The notes under the pieces are model-generated. The model was not told the origin of the DNA, searched no databases, and saw only the letters and a program-made list of their open reading frames with translations. A stretch of DNA of 64,000 bases from Streptomyces sp. NBC_01454 (GTDB taxonomy: Bacteria; Actinomycetota; Actinomycetes; Streptomycetales; Streptomycetaceae). Each line of letters opens with the position of its first letter. Positions within the stretch are counted from its first letter, which is position 1. The stretch lies in the NCBI RefSeq assembly GCF_036227565.1, contig NZ_CP109460.1:7998001-8062000 (forward strand). The letters are read 5' to 3'. The translations under genes were made by a program, and so were the position numbers. This document shows positions 42,528 through 51,244 of this stretch, piece after piece.

Positions 42528-43838
42528 GTGCAGAGTATTCCGGTGGGTTTCGGGGCGGAGTTACGCCGGCGAAGGACCGAAGCGGGGCTGTCTCTGGGGA
42601 AACTGGCGACTCTGATTTGCTTTTCCAAAGGGCACTTGAGCAAGATCGAGCGCGGCGTCAAGACGCCCAGTCACGATCTTGCCCAGTTATGCGACAGTGC
42701 CCTCAATGCCGGTGGGCAACTCAGCGGCCTGATTTCCGCACCCGAGCGCAGTGCCGACAAGGCGCCCTTCCCTGAAGCTGATGTCGGTACGCCCTGGAGC
42801 TTGCGTATGCAGGCCGGCGGCGAGAGCGACTTCGTGGCATTCGATCCCACGGCGCTCGGCGGGGCCGGTCCCGCCACCATTGTGAGCTGGTCCCTCGCAC
42901 CTCCGCTTCTCGAAAGCGCGGAGACGAATGCGGCATTGCCCTACTTCCGCAATGTCTTCGACGAGTTCCGCCGGTTGGGCCAGCTCTTCGGGCCGGCGGT
43001 GGTCGCGCAGCTCTGCATCGCGGCCACCAGCGCGCTGCGGGGCATGGCGCACCAGGCGCGGCCCGCGCACCGTGGCGTGGTGCTCCGGCTCGCCTCCCGG
43101 TTCGCCGAGTACACCGGGTGGATGGCGCAGGAGGCGGGCAGCGACGCGGCCTCGCTGTGGTGGACCGAGCAGGCGGTGCAGCTGGCCGCGGACGGCGGTG
43201 ACGACGAGCTCGCCGCCTACGCACTGGTCCGCCGGGCCGAACTCGCCTTGTACACCGGCGATTCGACGGCCACCGTCCAGCTGGCACGGCTGGCCGGTCA
43301 GCAGGCCCGCAGCGCACGTATCCGCGGCCTGGCCGCCCAGCGCGAGGCACAGGGGCAAGCCCTTGTCGGGGACCGCGAGGCCTGCCGCCGGGCTCTCGAC
43401 CGCGGCGCGGAGCTCACGTCCGGCGCGGCCCCGCCGGACGATACGGACCCGGTCCTCGGCAGCATCCATCTGCCGGACCTGACCGCCTTCGTCGCCGGCT
43501 GGTGCCTGCACGACCTCGGCTCTCCGGCGGAGGCCGTCACCCTGCTCGGGGACGGACTGGACGCCATTCCCGCAGAATCCCGTCGGGCCAGAGCCCGCTA
43601 TGGTGCCCGGCTGGCGCTTGCCCTGGCGAACGTCGGGGAAATCGAACAGGCCTGCGCGATCGCCGAATTGGTCGCCGCTCATGTGGCCCTCATCGACTCG
43701 GCGACCATCCGCGCCGATCTTCTGCGGCTGAGTCGCGTCCTCAATCGTTGGCCAAAGAATTCGACCGTTCGGCAGACCCTTCCACAGCTCGCGATCGGTC
43801 TGCGCACCCACCGGATCGGGCCCGGAACTCCGGGCTGA
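42528..43838 (+). CDS. XRE-family helix-turn-helix regulator with helical C-terminus
   Basis: A 436-residue regulator. Residues ~8-60 are an XRE HTH: ELRRRRTEAGLSLGKLATLICFSKGHLSKIERGVKTPS. The remaining ~370 residues are alpha-helical, with TPR-like repeats (SDAASLWWTEQAVQLAA; DELAAYALVRRAELALYTGD; GEIEQACAIAELVAAHVALID). This architecture is common in Streptomyces regulators. GTG 42528 follows GAGGGGGGC. It is on the same strand as, and about 230 bases upstream of, the TIR operon and is a candidate regulator of it. Confidence 0.9.
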   Translation: MQSIPVGFGAELRRRRTEAGLSLGKLATLICFSKGHLSKIERGVKTPSHDLAQLCDSALNAGGQLSGLISAPERSADKAPFPEADVGTPWSLRMQAGGESDFVAFDPTALGGAGPATIVSWSLAPPLLESAETNAALPYFRNVFDEFRRLGQLFGPAVVAQLCIAATSALRGMAHQARPAHRGVVLRLASRFAEYTGWMAQEAGSDAASLWWTEQAVQLAADGGDDELAAYALVRRAELALYTGDSTATVQLARLAGQQARSARIRGLAAQREAQGQALVGDREACRRALDRGAELTSGAAPPDDTDPVLGSIHLPDLTAFVAGWCLHDLGSPAEAVTLLGDGLDAIPAESRRARARYGARLALALANVGEIEQACAIAELVAAHVALIDSATIRADLLRLSRVLNRWPKNSTVRQTLPQLAIGLRTHRIGPGTPG

Positions 43839-43941
43839 CCTTTTCACCGGCGAGCCCGGCTCCACGCAAGGCCGCCGAAGAGCCGTACTCCCGCGTACCC
43901 GTGGTGTTCCGTTGCCCGCCCAAAAGGCCGAGGGCAACGCG

Positions 43942-43970
43942 TTGACCGCGCGTGAAACGCCTGTGAATCT
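43942..43970 (+). promoter_or_regulatory. Candidate promoter of the TIR operon
   Basis: TTGACC (43942-43947), a 17-base spacer and GAATCT (43965-43970), 95 bases upstream of the TIR start. The -35 is close to consensus, the -10 weak. Inference from position and sequence only. Confidence 0.45.
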
Positions 43971-44065
43971 CGGCTTCATCCCCCTGTGGCGCGACAGCAT
44001 TGCCGGGCCTTGCCCTGTGCGGCTGCCGCAATCCACTCCGTACCCGTGAGGAAAGGCAGCACATC

Positions 44066-44758
44066 ATGGCCGGCGTTTTCATCAACTACCGGACCGGCGA
44101 CGGCGCCACCGCGGCCGTCCTGCTCGACGAGCAATTGAAAGGCGTATTCGGACCGGAGAATGTGTTCCGGGACCGCCGTCGCACCGCACCGGGCGAGCAC
44201 TTCCCGCCCCACCTGTGGTGCGCCCTGGAGAGCTGCTCGGTCCTGCTGGTGCTCATCGGCCGGAACTGGCTGTCGCAGTGCGACGACACCGGCCGCCGCC
44301 GGATCGATGTACCGGGCGACTACGTCCACGACGAGATCGCAGCCGCGCTCAAGTGGCGCCGGACCGTCCTGCCCGTGCTGATCGACGGTGCCACCCTCCC
44401 CACCAAGGAGGAACTCCCCGATGACCTCGCCGAACTGACGGAGCGGCAGTTCATGCCTCTGCGGGTGCCGTACGCCCACCTCGACCTCCCCGTCATCACC
44501 GACGTACTGCGCAGGCACGTACCGGTGAGCCCGGAAGCGACTTCGGAACCGACTCCGGAACCGACTCCTGCGCCGCCGGTACCCCCCGGCGCCGGCCCCC
44601 AGTTGAGCGGGTTCACCTTCGGCGACGGGGCCGCCGTCAACCTCGGGAGCGGCGGAGCCACCACCTACACGGGAAACGCCATCAGCCACGGCGGCAACGC
44701 CACCTACAACGAAAACGGCGGCGAAAACGGCGGCGAAAAGAACGGAGGAACGTCATGA
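44066..44758 (+). CDS. TIR-domain protein with Gly/Asn-rich tail
   Basis: A 230-residue protein. Residues 1-~135 are a TIR_2-type domain: VFINYRTGDG (box 1), VFRDRRRTAPGEHFPPHLWCALESCSVLLVLIGRNWL (box 2 region) and GDYVHDEIAAALKWR, in which Glu90 is the likely catalytic Glu for NAD cleavage. After a Thr/Pro/Glu linker (~155-172) comes a short beta-rich, Gly/Asn-rich tail (FTFGDGAAVNLGSGG; NAISHGGNATYN) ending in GGENGG repeats. TIR enzymes are effectors in Thoeris, CBASS and other immune systems. ATG 44066 with GAAAGG upstream; the stop overlaps the next start (ATGA). Confidence 0.9.
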   Translation: MAGVFINYRTGDGATAAVLLDEQLKGVFGPENVFRDRRRTAPGEHFPPHLWCALESCSVLLVLIGRNWLSQCDDTGRRRIDVPGDYVHDEIAAALKWRRTVLPVLIDGATLPTKEELPDDLAELTERQFMPLRVPYAHLDLPVITDVLRRHVPVSPEATSEPTPEPTPAPPVPPGAGPQLSGFTFGDGAAVNLGSGGATTYTGNAISHGGNATYNENGGENGGEKNGGTS

Positions 44759-47079
44759 GCGGCACCGAACAGCTCGGCGCGGAGGCTGCCGCGCCGGAGG
44801 ACGTGCCGGGTGGGGAACCCTCGTCCGAGATCGCGGACGAACCGGCACCGGGCGCGGCCGCACCGGCGGAGCCGGGACCGGCCGCGGCCGCCGACAGCCC
44901 GGAGGCTCCCGCTGCCGCCCGGGCCGAGGACGCGCCGGTCACGAGCGGTGCCGGCCGGGTCCCGCCCCCGGAGACGGAACGGGCGGCCCCACGCCGGGAG
45001 ACCGATGAGGGCGGCTCCTTCTCCCGCTACCAGGAGGCCCGGCAGCAGATCTCCCTGAGCCGGCTCAGCCGCAGCGCGGTCGCCCAGGGCGGCGGCCCCG
45101 CCTTCTACGCCGAGCAGTTGACCCTCGGCGGGGAGACCCGGGTCGACGTCCAGACGCTGGGCGTCCCCTCGCTGACGGTCGCGCAGCAGCTGGACTGCCA
45201 TCTGGACGTCGACCAGCAGACACAGATGGCCACCCGGCTCGCGGCACAGCATGTGCTGCTGCTCGCCGGGAAGCCGGGCAGCGGCCGGCTGTCCACGGCA
45301 CTGACGCTGCTCGCCGGCTGCTGCCCCGACGACCGCCTCAACATTCTGCACAGCGAGGCCCCGGGCTTCCTGCAGGAGGTCTGCCGGCGGGCCGACGAAC
45401 TGCTCACCCCTGACGGCTTCGTGATCGACCTCGACGACCGGGAGGTGAAGCTGTCGACGCTGGAGACGCTCGGCCATCTCGCCCGCACCCGGCGTGCCTT
45501 CGTCGTCGTCCTCGGCGACCTGGCGCGGGTGGACCCGGACCGGCTGCGGCCCCATGCCTTCGCGCACCGGCGCCCGCCTCTCGGCGAGGTCCTCGCGGTA
45601 CATCTGCGCCGGCTGCTCGCCGGGCATCCCGGCGCCTGCACCGACCCGGAGTGCAGCACCGGGCACACCACCGCGTTCACCGCCCGGATGCTGGAGTCAC
45701 CGCAGGTGCAGCGCACCCTCGACGGGGCGGTGTCCGTCCGCAGCGTCGTGGAGTTCGCGGAGGTGCTGGCCCAGAGCGTGCACTGCGAGGACACCAGCCT
45801 CGCCGAGGTCATCGGGCAGTGGCGCGACCGGCTGCGCCGGCTGGCCAAGCACCTGCTGCGCGTCCCCACCGAGACCGCGCCGGGCTCGGTCCTGGACCCG
45901 CACCGCCAGGCGTTCCGCATCGCCTACGCCTTCTTCCACGGCCTGCCGCTCGCCGATGTCTTCGAGGCGGGCCAGCTGCTCAGCGCGTCCGTGCTGCCGC
46001 GCTACGAGACCCGTGAACTGGCGCCCGCCAACCACGTCTTCGAGCGCGAGCTGGACCAGCTGATCCCGCCGGAGATGCTCGCCGCCGCGGAGGCGGTGGA
46101 CCCCGTGTCCGGGAGTCGCGCCGACGACAACCCCCGGTGCGCCCGGCTCGTGGACGAAGAGCTGATGCACGCCGTCATCGAGGTCGTCTGGCACGACTAC
46201 GACAGCCTGCGCCACCCCCTGCTGGAGTGGCTGACGGCGCTGGTCGCCGGGCCCCTGGAACGCATCCGGGTACGGGCCGCCCAGATCGCCGGGATCCTGC
46301 TCAGCCATGACTTCGACAGCGTCTACCGGGACCTGATCCGCACCTGGGCCGGGGTGAAGTCCGCGCCCTACCGCCAGTGCGCCGCCCTGGCCCTGGAGAT
46401 GGCGGCCCACGACCCCCGGCTGGTACCGCGGGTGCGCGGGCAGATCAGAAGCTGGCTGAGCAGCTCCCGGTGGCAGTTCCAGGACAGCGCGGCGCGGGCG
46501 TACGGGACCCTGGTCGGCGCGCAGGACGTCCCCGACACCCTCTGGGCGCTGCGCGAACTGGGTACCCGGCCGGAGCTGGCGTTCAGCAGCTCGGTGGCCT
46601 TCTCGATGGCCTGGCTCTTCCTCACCGTCGCCCCGGGCCCGACGTCCGACGCCCTGGACCACTGGATCGCCTCGGACAACGACCATCCGACCCGGCACGC
46701 CATCCGCACCCTGCTGATCCTCAGCCGCTACAGCGCCGGCCCGGACCACCGCGACCGGCCCGTGCTGGCCGACGCCGCCATGACCGACCCGGACCGGGCG
46801 GACGCCCTGGTCCGCCTCTGGCGCCATGCCCTGATGGGGCAGCACAGCTCGACCCGCGCCTGGGACCTGCTGCGGCGCTGGCTGCTGACAGGGGACGCGG
46901 ACAAGGAACTGGCCGCCTTCCTGGAAGCCCTCGTACCCCGTATCTGCGCCCGGCCGCTGTCCTTGCGCGCCGGTTTCTACCTCGGTATGTGGGCCGGCCG
47001 GCACCCCGACTCCCGCACCGTCCGCCGCCTCCGGCACCGGCTGGCCAAGGGCGCCCTCGCCACCTCAACCGCGTCCTGA
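44755..47079 (+). CDS. Large P-loop-like protein with helical repeats (STAND-like), degenerate Walker A
   Basis: A 774-residue protein. Residues 1-90 are Ala/Pro/Glu linker. Residues ~150-360 look like a P-loop NTPase: LLLAGKPGSGRLSTALTLLAG with Arg178 where Walker A has Lys, and FVVVLGDLARVD as a Walker B-like strand. The rest (~430-760) is helical repeat, HEAT-like: IRVRAAQIAGILLS, QCAALALEMAAHDP, DSAARAYGTLVG. This is the sensor-plus-scaffold layout of STAND-type immune proteins, though nucleotide binding must be tested. ATGA coupling to the TIR gene ties the two together. Confidence 0.78.
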   Translation: MSGTEQLGAEAAAPEDVPGGEPSSEIADEPAPGAAAPAEPGPAAAADSPEAPAAARAEDAPVTSGAGRVPPPETERAAPRRETDEGGSFSRYQEARQQISLSRLSRSAVAQGGGPAFYAEQLTLGGETRVDVQTLGVPSLTVAQQLDCHLDVDQQTQMATRLAAQHVLLLAGKPGSGRLSTALTLLAGCCPDDRLNILHSEAPGFLQEVCRRADELLTPDGFVIDLDDREVKLSTLETLGHLARTRRAFVVVLGDLARVDPDRLRPHAFAHRRPPLGEVLAVHLRRLLAGHPGACTDPECSTGHTTAFTARMLESPQVQRTLDGAVSVRSVVEFAEVLAQSVHCEDTSLAEVIGQWRDRLRRLAKHLLRVPTETAPGSVLDPHRQAFRIAYAFFHGLPLADVFEAGQLLSASVLPRYETRELAPANHVFERELDQLIPPEMLAAAEAVDPVSGSRADDNPRCARLVDEELMHAVIEVVWHDYDSLRHPLLEWLTALVAGPLERIRVRAAQIAGILLSHDFDSVYRDLIRTWAGVKSAPYRQCAALALEMAAHDPRLVPRVRGQIRSWLSSSRWQFQDSAARAYGTLVGAQDVPDTLWALRELGTRPELAFSSSVAFSMAWLFLTVAPGPTSDALDHWIASDNDHPTRHAIRTLLILSRYSAGPDHRDRPVLADAAMTDPDRADALVRLWRHALMGQHSSTRAWDLLRRWLLTGDADKELAAFLEALVPRICARPLSLRAGFYLGMWAGRHPDSRTVRRLRHRLAKGALATSTAS

Positions 47080-47107
47080 CGACGCCCGTACGAAGAGGAG
47101 ATGGACC

Positions 47108-48013
47108 ATGACGGAACGCAAGCGACTGCGCACCAGACTGCGCGACTGGTGGCGCCGGGTCACCGGAAGGGACGGTGCCCGCATCGACCACGGTCCGCAG
47201 GCCGCCGCCGACCCGGAGGACACCGGCACCACCACGACGGGCGGCCAGGCGGCCCAGGCCGAGGTGGGGGTGGAGCTGTCGCCGGCCGAAGAGGCACTGT
47301 GGGTGGCCGCCCGCGGCGATGTGTTCACCTTCGAGGTCGTCCCGCACTTCCGCTGGAGCAGCCGGGAGATGACGCTGGACGTGCTGCGCGAGCGCGCGGC
47401 GGTCCACGAGGAGGCGGCCCGCGGCAAACTGCTGCGACGTGCCTGGTCCCTCGCCCGGACCTGCGACCCCGCCGACCCGGTGGCCGCGGAGAAGGCCGTC
47501 AACAAGGAGCTGCGCAGCGGCTGGTGCTACCGGGACGAGAAGGGCCTGATCCGTTGCCGGCCGTCGGTGCGGATGCGGATCGACCCGGCCCTGCGCGAAC
47601 ACGTCCTGCCCTTCCACCTCGCCGAGATACGGCTGAAGGAGGAGCACCGCCTCGGCGAACTCAAGGCGGACCAGGTGCAGACGCTCACCGAACGCTGGCT
47701 GCTGGTGATGAGCGAGCTCGAACTCCTCGGCCCTCTGGGACCGGCCGAGCGGCGGCTGCTGGTGCCCTTCGCGGCGGCGCTCGCCGACGACGACTTCCGC
47801 CAGGTCATGCAGGCGCTCAAGAACACCCGCCGCAACGGGGCCGAGGCGCTCGCCGAGGTCCTCACCGCCGCGGCCAAGCACCACGAGCAGGTGGGCCTCT
47901 TCGAGTACGCCAATGCGTACGACAAGGCGCTCAGCGAGTTCTGCCGACAGATGGGACTCAGCCCCTTCTCCTGGGTGGACACCGTGACCGAGGTCGAGGA
48001 GCCGGCACCGTGA
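47108..48013 (+). CDS. SPFH/band-7-like cytosolic protein
   Basis: A 301-residue protein. After a basic start (ERKRLRTRLRDWWRR) and an Ala/Gln/Thr linker, residues ~75-205 resemble an SPFH domain: VFTFEVVPHFRWSS, VNKELRSGWCY..GLIRCRPSVRMRID and the helical EIRLKEEHRLGELKADQVQTLTERW. A C-terminal helical part follows (EALAEVLTAAAKHHEQVGLFEYANAYDKAL). No membrane helix. The family is uncertain. It follows the P-loop gene by 28 bases, with AGAGGAG upstream; the next gene starts in its stop. Confidence 0.6.
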   Translation: MTERKRLRTRLRDWWRRVTGRDGARIDHGPQAAADPEDTGTTTTGGQAAQAEVGVELSPAEEALWVAARGDVFTFEVVPHFRWSSREMTLDVLRERAAVHEEAARGKLLRRAWSLARTCDPADPVAAEKAVNKELRSGWCYRDEKGLIRCRPSVRMRIDPALREHVLPFHLAEIRLKEEHRLGELKADQVQTLTERWLLVMSELELLGPLGPAERRLLVPFAAALADDDFRQVMQALKNTRRNGAEALAEVLTAAAKHHEQVGLFEYANAYDKALSEFCRQMGLSPFSWVDTVTEVEEPAP

Positions 48014-49296
48014 ACACCACCGGCACCGCGGCGGTCCGCACCTCCGGGCACCGCCGGCCACTCGGGCGCCGCGGGGGAGCGCCCCTGCTGGCCGGCGCCC
48101 TGGCGGTCGTGCTGACGGCCGGTCTGACCAGCGCCTGCGGCGGCGCCGCGGCACCTGCGGACGCCTGCGGCTGGATGACGGAACCCCTGGGCGCCGACGC
48201 CGGCCATACGGTGATCCTCGTCGACGGCTCCGCCTCCGTACGCGGCACCGCCGCCGGGCGCGACTACGCCGGCAGCGTCGGTCGGCTGCTGGCGGCGGTG
48301 GTCCAGCGCAAGGACACCGTCTCGGTGGGCACCTTCAGCGGCGACTCCGCGCAGATCGCCTGGACCGTCAAGGACCGCTCCGCCGACTGGGTCACCGACA
48401 ACGACAACGCCATCAACCAGAAGACGCGGAAGCAGCAGGCGGCCGAATGCCTCAGTGGCTTCGTCGCGAAGGCCCAGGGCGCCGCGCCGCACGGCAGCGG
48501 CAGCAATGTGCTCGCGGCCCTCACGGCGGGAGCCGCCGCACTGGACTCCGCGGCCGGCCGGCACAGTCTGCTGGTACTGACCGACGGTCTCTCCACCGCG
48601 GGCTGCGCCGATCTGCGGGCGGCCGCCTTCCGGGACAAGAGGGAGATCGACGCCATCGCCCGCGTCTGCGCCGCCCGGGACGAGATACCGGCCCTCAAGG
48701 GCGTGCACCTCACCCTGGCCGGCGTGGGCCAGCCGGCCACCGACCAGCCCGCTCCGACGCCGGCCCAGCGCACCTGGCTGAGCAGCCTGTGGCGCAAGCT
48801 CTGCGGCGCCGGCAAGGCGGCCTCCGGCACGTCCTGCACCGTCACACCGACGGTCATCGGCACCGCGGACCATCCGCGGCCGCGGAAGAAGCCGCCCCAG
48901 GACCCGGTGATCCGCTACGCCGACGACCGCCCCGAGACCTACCAACTGCCGGGCGCGGCGCTCTTCGACACCAACTCCTCGACCGTACGGCGATCGGCCC
49001 TGCCGCTGCTCGGCGACGTCGCGGTGAGCGCCCGCACCACCGCCGGCAGCCGGGTCGCCGTCTACGGCTACGTCGACCCGCGCGGCCGCCCGGGCAACAA
49101 CCATCAGCTGTCACAGGACCGGGCTGACGCGGTGAAGAGGGTGCTGACCGGACTCGGGCTGACGCGGGTGACGGCCCACGGCCGGGGCCTGCCGAAGGGG
49201 TGCGCCACACCGCAGCGTGCTGCGGGGAGCGGGATGTCCGCCGAGGAACGGCTCCAGTGCGACCGGCGCGTCGACATCGACATCATCAGAAAGTGA
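48010..49296 (+). CDS. Lipoprotein with von Willebrand A domain and OmpA-type peptidoglycan-binding domain
   Basis: A 428-residue envelope protein. It starts with a signal peptide and lipobox TSAC (~42). Residues ~65-255 are a VWA domain with MIDAS-like DGSAS and LTDG. Residues ~310-428 are an OmpA_C domain: AALFDTNSSTVRRSALPLL, GYVDPRGRPGNNHQLSQDRADAVKRVL and RRVDIDI, with the Asp/Arg that bind peptidoglycan. GTG 48010 sits in GTGA overlap with the previous stop. OmpA domains in Gram-positive lipoproteins probably bind cell-wall peptidoglycan, so this anchors the system to the wall. Confidence 0.9.
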   Translation: MNTTGTAAVRTSGHRRPLGRRGGAPLLAGALAVVLTAGLTSACGGAAAPADACGWMTEPLGADAGHTVILVDGSASVRGTAAGRDYAGSVGRLLAAVVQRKDTVSVGTFSGDSAQIAWTVKDRSADWVTDNDNAINQKTRKQQAAECLSGFVAKAQGAAPHGSGSNVLAALTAGAAALDSAAGRHSLLVLTDGLSTAGCADLRAAAFRDKREIDAIARVCAARDEIPALKGVHLTLAGVGQPATDQPAPTPAQRTWLSSLWRKLCGAGKAASGTSCTVTPTVIGTADHPRPRKKPPQDPVIRYADDRPETYQLPGAALFDTNSSTVRRSALPLLGDVAVSARTTAGSRVAVYGYVDPRGRPGNNHQLSQDRADAVKRVLTGLGLTRVTAHGRGLPKGCATPQRAAGSGMSAEERLQCDRRVDIDIIRK

Positions 49297-49311
49297 GGGC
49301 GGCGCCCCGCG

Positions 49312-50775
49312 ATGAACACCACCAATGGAAAGCACCGCACCGGGCCTGCCGCCCGCTACCAGTCGGCTGTGGACTGCCCCGGCAGTGAACCCGCCTTCGT
49401 CGGACCGGACATCACGCAGCGGCCGGCCTCCAGAGCGGCGGACCAGACCGACAACCGGGAACAGGCCGCCCTGATGCGCGCCTTCACCGACGCCAACAGC
49501 GCACTGACCGCCGCACAACCGGGCCTCGGCCACGCGGCAACGGCCCTCGCCCGCACCTTCCAGGAGACCCGGACCACCATCGAAGCGGCCGGGCGGTTCG
49601 CCACCGCCGGCTCGTCCCGGCGGGCCCAGGAACGCATCGGGGAACTGCACGCCCGCCACGCCGACGACGGGCCCGAAAGCCTCCGCTGTCCACCGGTGCT
49701 CTGGCGGCGGCTGCTGTGGCCCACGCTGATCGCCGGGGTGGCGTTCGACACGATGTTCATCGGGACCCTGATGCAGCGGTTCTTCGGGCTGGCATCCGGA
49801 CAGGTCTCCTACTACCTGGCGTACTTGCCGGGATTCGGGATCGCCGTGTGTCTGCTGGCCGCCGGCAGCCTGCTCGCCGAGTCCCTCTTCCGACGGCGGA
49901 CCCGGACCGCCCGGACGCCGGAGCGGACGCGCCGGGGGCCGGTCGCGGCGCTGCGCGAGACGATATGGCCCACGAGCCCGCGTACGGAGCGGCGCACGCC
50001 CGGCGAACTGCCCTGGCCGAACGCGGCCGGGCCGGTGCTCTTCACCGCGGCGATCCTGTCGATGGTCGGGATCTGGGCGCGGATGCGCGCGGCCGACGCG
50101 GTACGCGAGCACGTGGACCTGGCGCCGGACCAGAACGCCGTCCTCATCCTCACCCTGGTGCTCAGCACCGCCGCGATCGTGGTCAAGGTCCTCGCCCACA
50201 ACCCCTGTGCCGACAGCGACCGGGAGGCCCAGCGGTCCGTCGCCTCCGCGGAGAAGCGCGGCCGGGCGCTGGTGGCGGAGGCGCGGCGCAGCCTGGTGGG
50301 GCACACCGAGACCTGGTGGCGGCTGCGGTCCGCCGTCGAGGCCGCGGCCACCGATGCCCGCCGTACGCTCGACGAGGCATGCATCCGCATCGTCGAGGAA
50401 CGTGCCCGCACCGGCGTGGCCGGCAGCTTCGACCTGCCGCTGACCACACCCGCCTGGCCCTACCCGCGGTCCGTGCGCAACGGATCCGGCGACCGCCCGT
50501 CCGGCGGGGAGCGTGGGCCTGCGCACCCCACCCCGCCCCGGGCCCGCCTCGAACTCCTCGACCAGGCCGTCGCGTTGCTCATCCGCTACGCCCCCGAGGC
50601 GCTCGAAGACCGCCTCACCGCCATTGCCGACGACATCGGCACCCAGTTCCGGGACGCGACGGGGCGGGCCGGCGGGGAGCAGGGGCACGGTGAGACGCAG
50701 ACACGTGGCGACGCACCGCGCGGCAGCGACGCGGTGGACGGCCGGCCGCCCGAGGAAGAGGTCACGGCGCCATGA
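49312..50775 (+). CDS. Four-helix membrane protein of the TIR operon
   Basis: A 487-residue protein with four predicted membrane helices: LLWPTLIAGVAFDTMFIG, YLAYLPGFGIAVCLLAAG, PVLFTAAILSMVGIWA and AVLILTLVLSTAAIVV. Residues ~50-115 are a soluble helical N-terminal part, and ~300-430 a cytosolic helical part (REAQRSVASAEKRGRALVAEARRSLVGHTETW) that looks like coiled coil. The last 60 residues are hydrophilic. Family unknown. It starts 15 bases after the OmpA gene and overlaps the next (ATGA-type, 50772-50775). Confidence 0.85.
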   Translation: MNTTNGKHRTGPAARYQSAVDCPGSEPAFVGPDITQRPASRAADQTDNREQAALMRAFTDANSALTAAQPGLGHAATALARTFQETRTTIEAAGRFATAGSSRRAQERIGELHARHADDGPESLRCPPVLWRRLLWPTLIAGVAFDTMFIGTLMQRFFGLASGQVSYYLAYLPGFGIAVCLLAAGSLLAESLFRRRTRTARTPERTRRGPVAALRETIWPTSPRTERRTPGELPWPNAAGPVLFTAAILSMVGIWARMRAADAVREHVDLAPDQNAVLILTLVLSTAAIVVKVLAHNPCADSDREAQRSVASAEKRGRALVAEARRSLVGHTETWWRLRSAVEAAATDARRTLDEACIRIVEERARTGVAGSFDLPLTTPAWPYPRSVRNGSGDRPSGGERGPAHPTPPRARLELLDQAVALLIRYAPEALEDRLTAIADDIGTQFRDATGRAGGEQGHGETQTRGDAPRGSDAVDGRPPEEEVTAP

Positions 50776-51188
50776 CCGCGCAGCCGGCCTTCCGGCCCGA
50801 TGAAGTGAAGCACCTGGAATTCCTGCAGGCGGTGATCGCCCGGCACGCCAACACCTCCTTCCTGGTCAAGAGCTGGGCGATGACCGTCAGCGGTGCCTTC
50901 GTCGCGGTCGCGACCCGCGGACCGAGCTGGCGGACGGCCGCGGTCGCCGTGGGGCTGGCGGCGGGCTTCTGGCTGCTCGACAGCTACTACCTCCGCCAGG
51001 AACGGCGGTTCCGCACCCTCTACGAGAAGGTCGCCGACCGGAGTGCGCAGGTGCCGCCCTTCACCATGGACGCCGAGCAGTACGGCGGCCCCGTGTCCTG
51101 GCGCGAGGTCGCACTGTCCAGGACGATGCTGCTCTCCTACGGAGTCCTGGTCGCCATCGACACCATGACGGTCGTCTTCCTCGCCTGA
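50772..51188 (+). CDS. Small membrane protein of the TIR operon (defence-associated family)
   Basis: A 138-residue protein. EVKHLEFLQAVIARHANTSFLVKSWAMTVSGAFVAVA and VAVGLAAGFWLLDSYYLRQERRFRTLYEKV are two membrane helices with an amphipathic start; a third helix ends the protein (LLSYGVLVAIDTMTVVFL). The LEF.Q..I.R.A..SF..K.W pattern with WxLDxYYLrQER is the one seen in a widespread bacterial family of small membrane proteins that tends to occur near defence genes. It could be a pore-forming effector or a membrane anchor. Confidence 0.78.
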   Translation: MTAQPAFRPDEVKHLEFLQAVIARHANTSFLVKSWAMTVSGAFVAVATRGPSWRTAAVAVGLAAGFWLLDSYYLRQERRFRTLYEKVADRSAQVPPFTMDAEQYGGPVSWREVALSRTMLLSYGVLVAIDTMTVVFLA

Positions 51189-51201
51189 CCGCCGCGCTCA
51201 G

Positions 51202-51233
51202 GCCCGTACCGGGCGGGCCTGTCCGGTACGGGC
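51202..51233. terminator. Bidirectional hairpin terminator
   Basis: An 11-bp perfect stem (GCCCGTACCGG / CCGGTACGGGC) with a 10-base loop, 13 bases after the last TIR-operon gene and just before the convergent HIT gene. It closes the operon. Confidence 0.85.
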
Positions 51234-51244
51234 TCGTGCCGCGG

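Noticed and set aside
45697..47037. 446-residue minus-strand frame inside the TIR operon
   Set aside because: Shadow of the P-loop gene frame; sequence lacks any recognisable domain.
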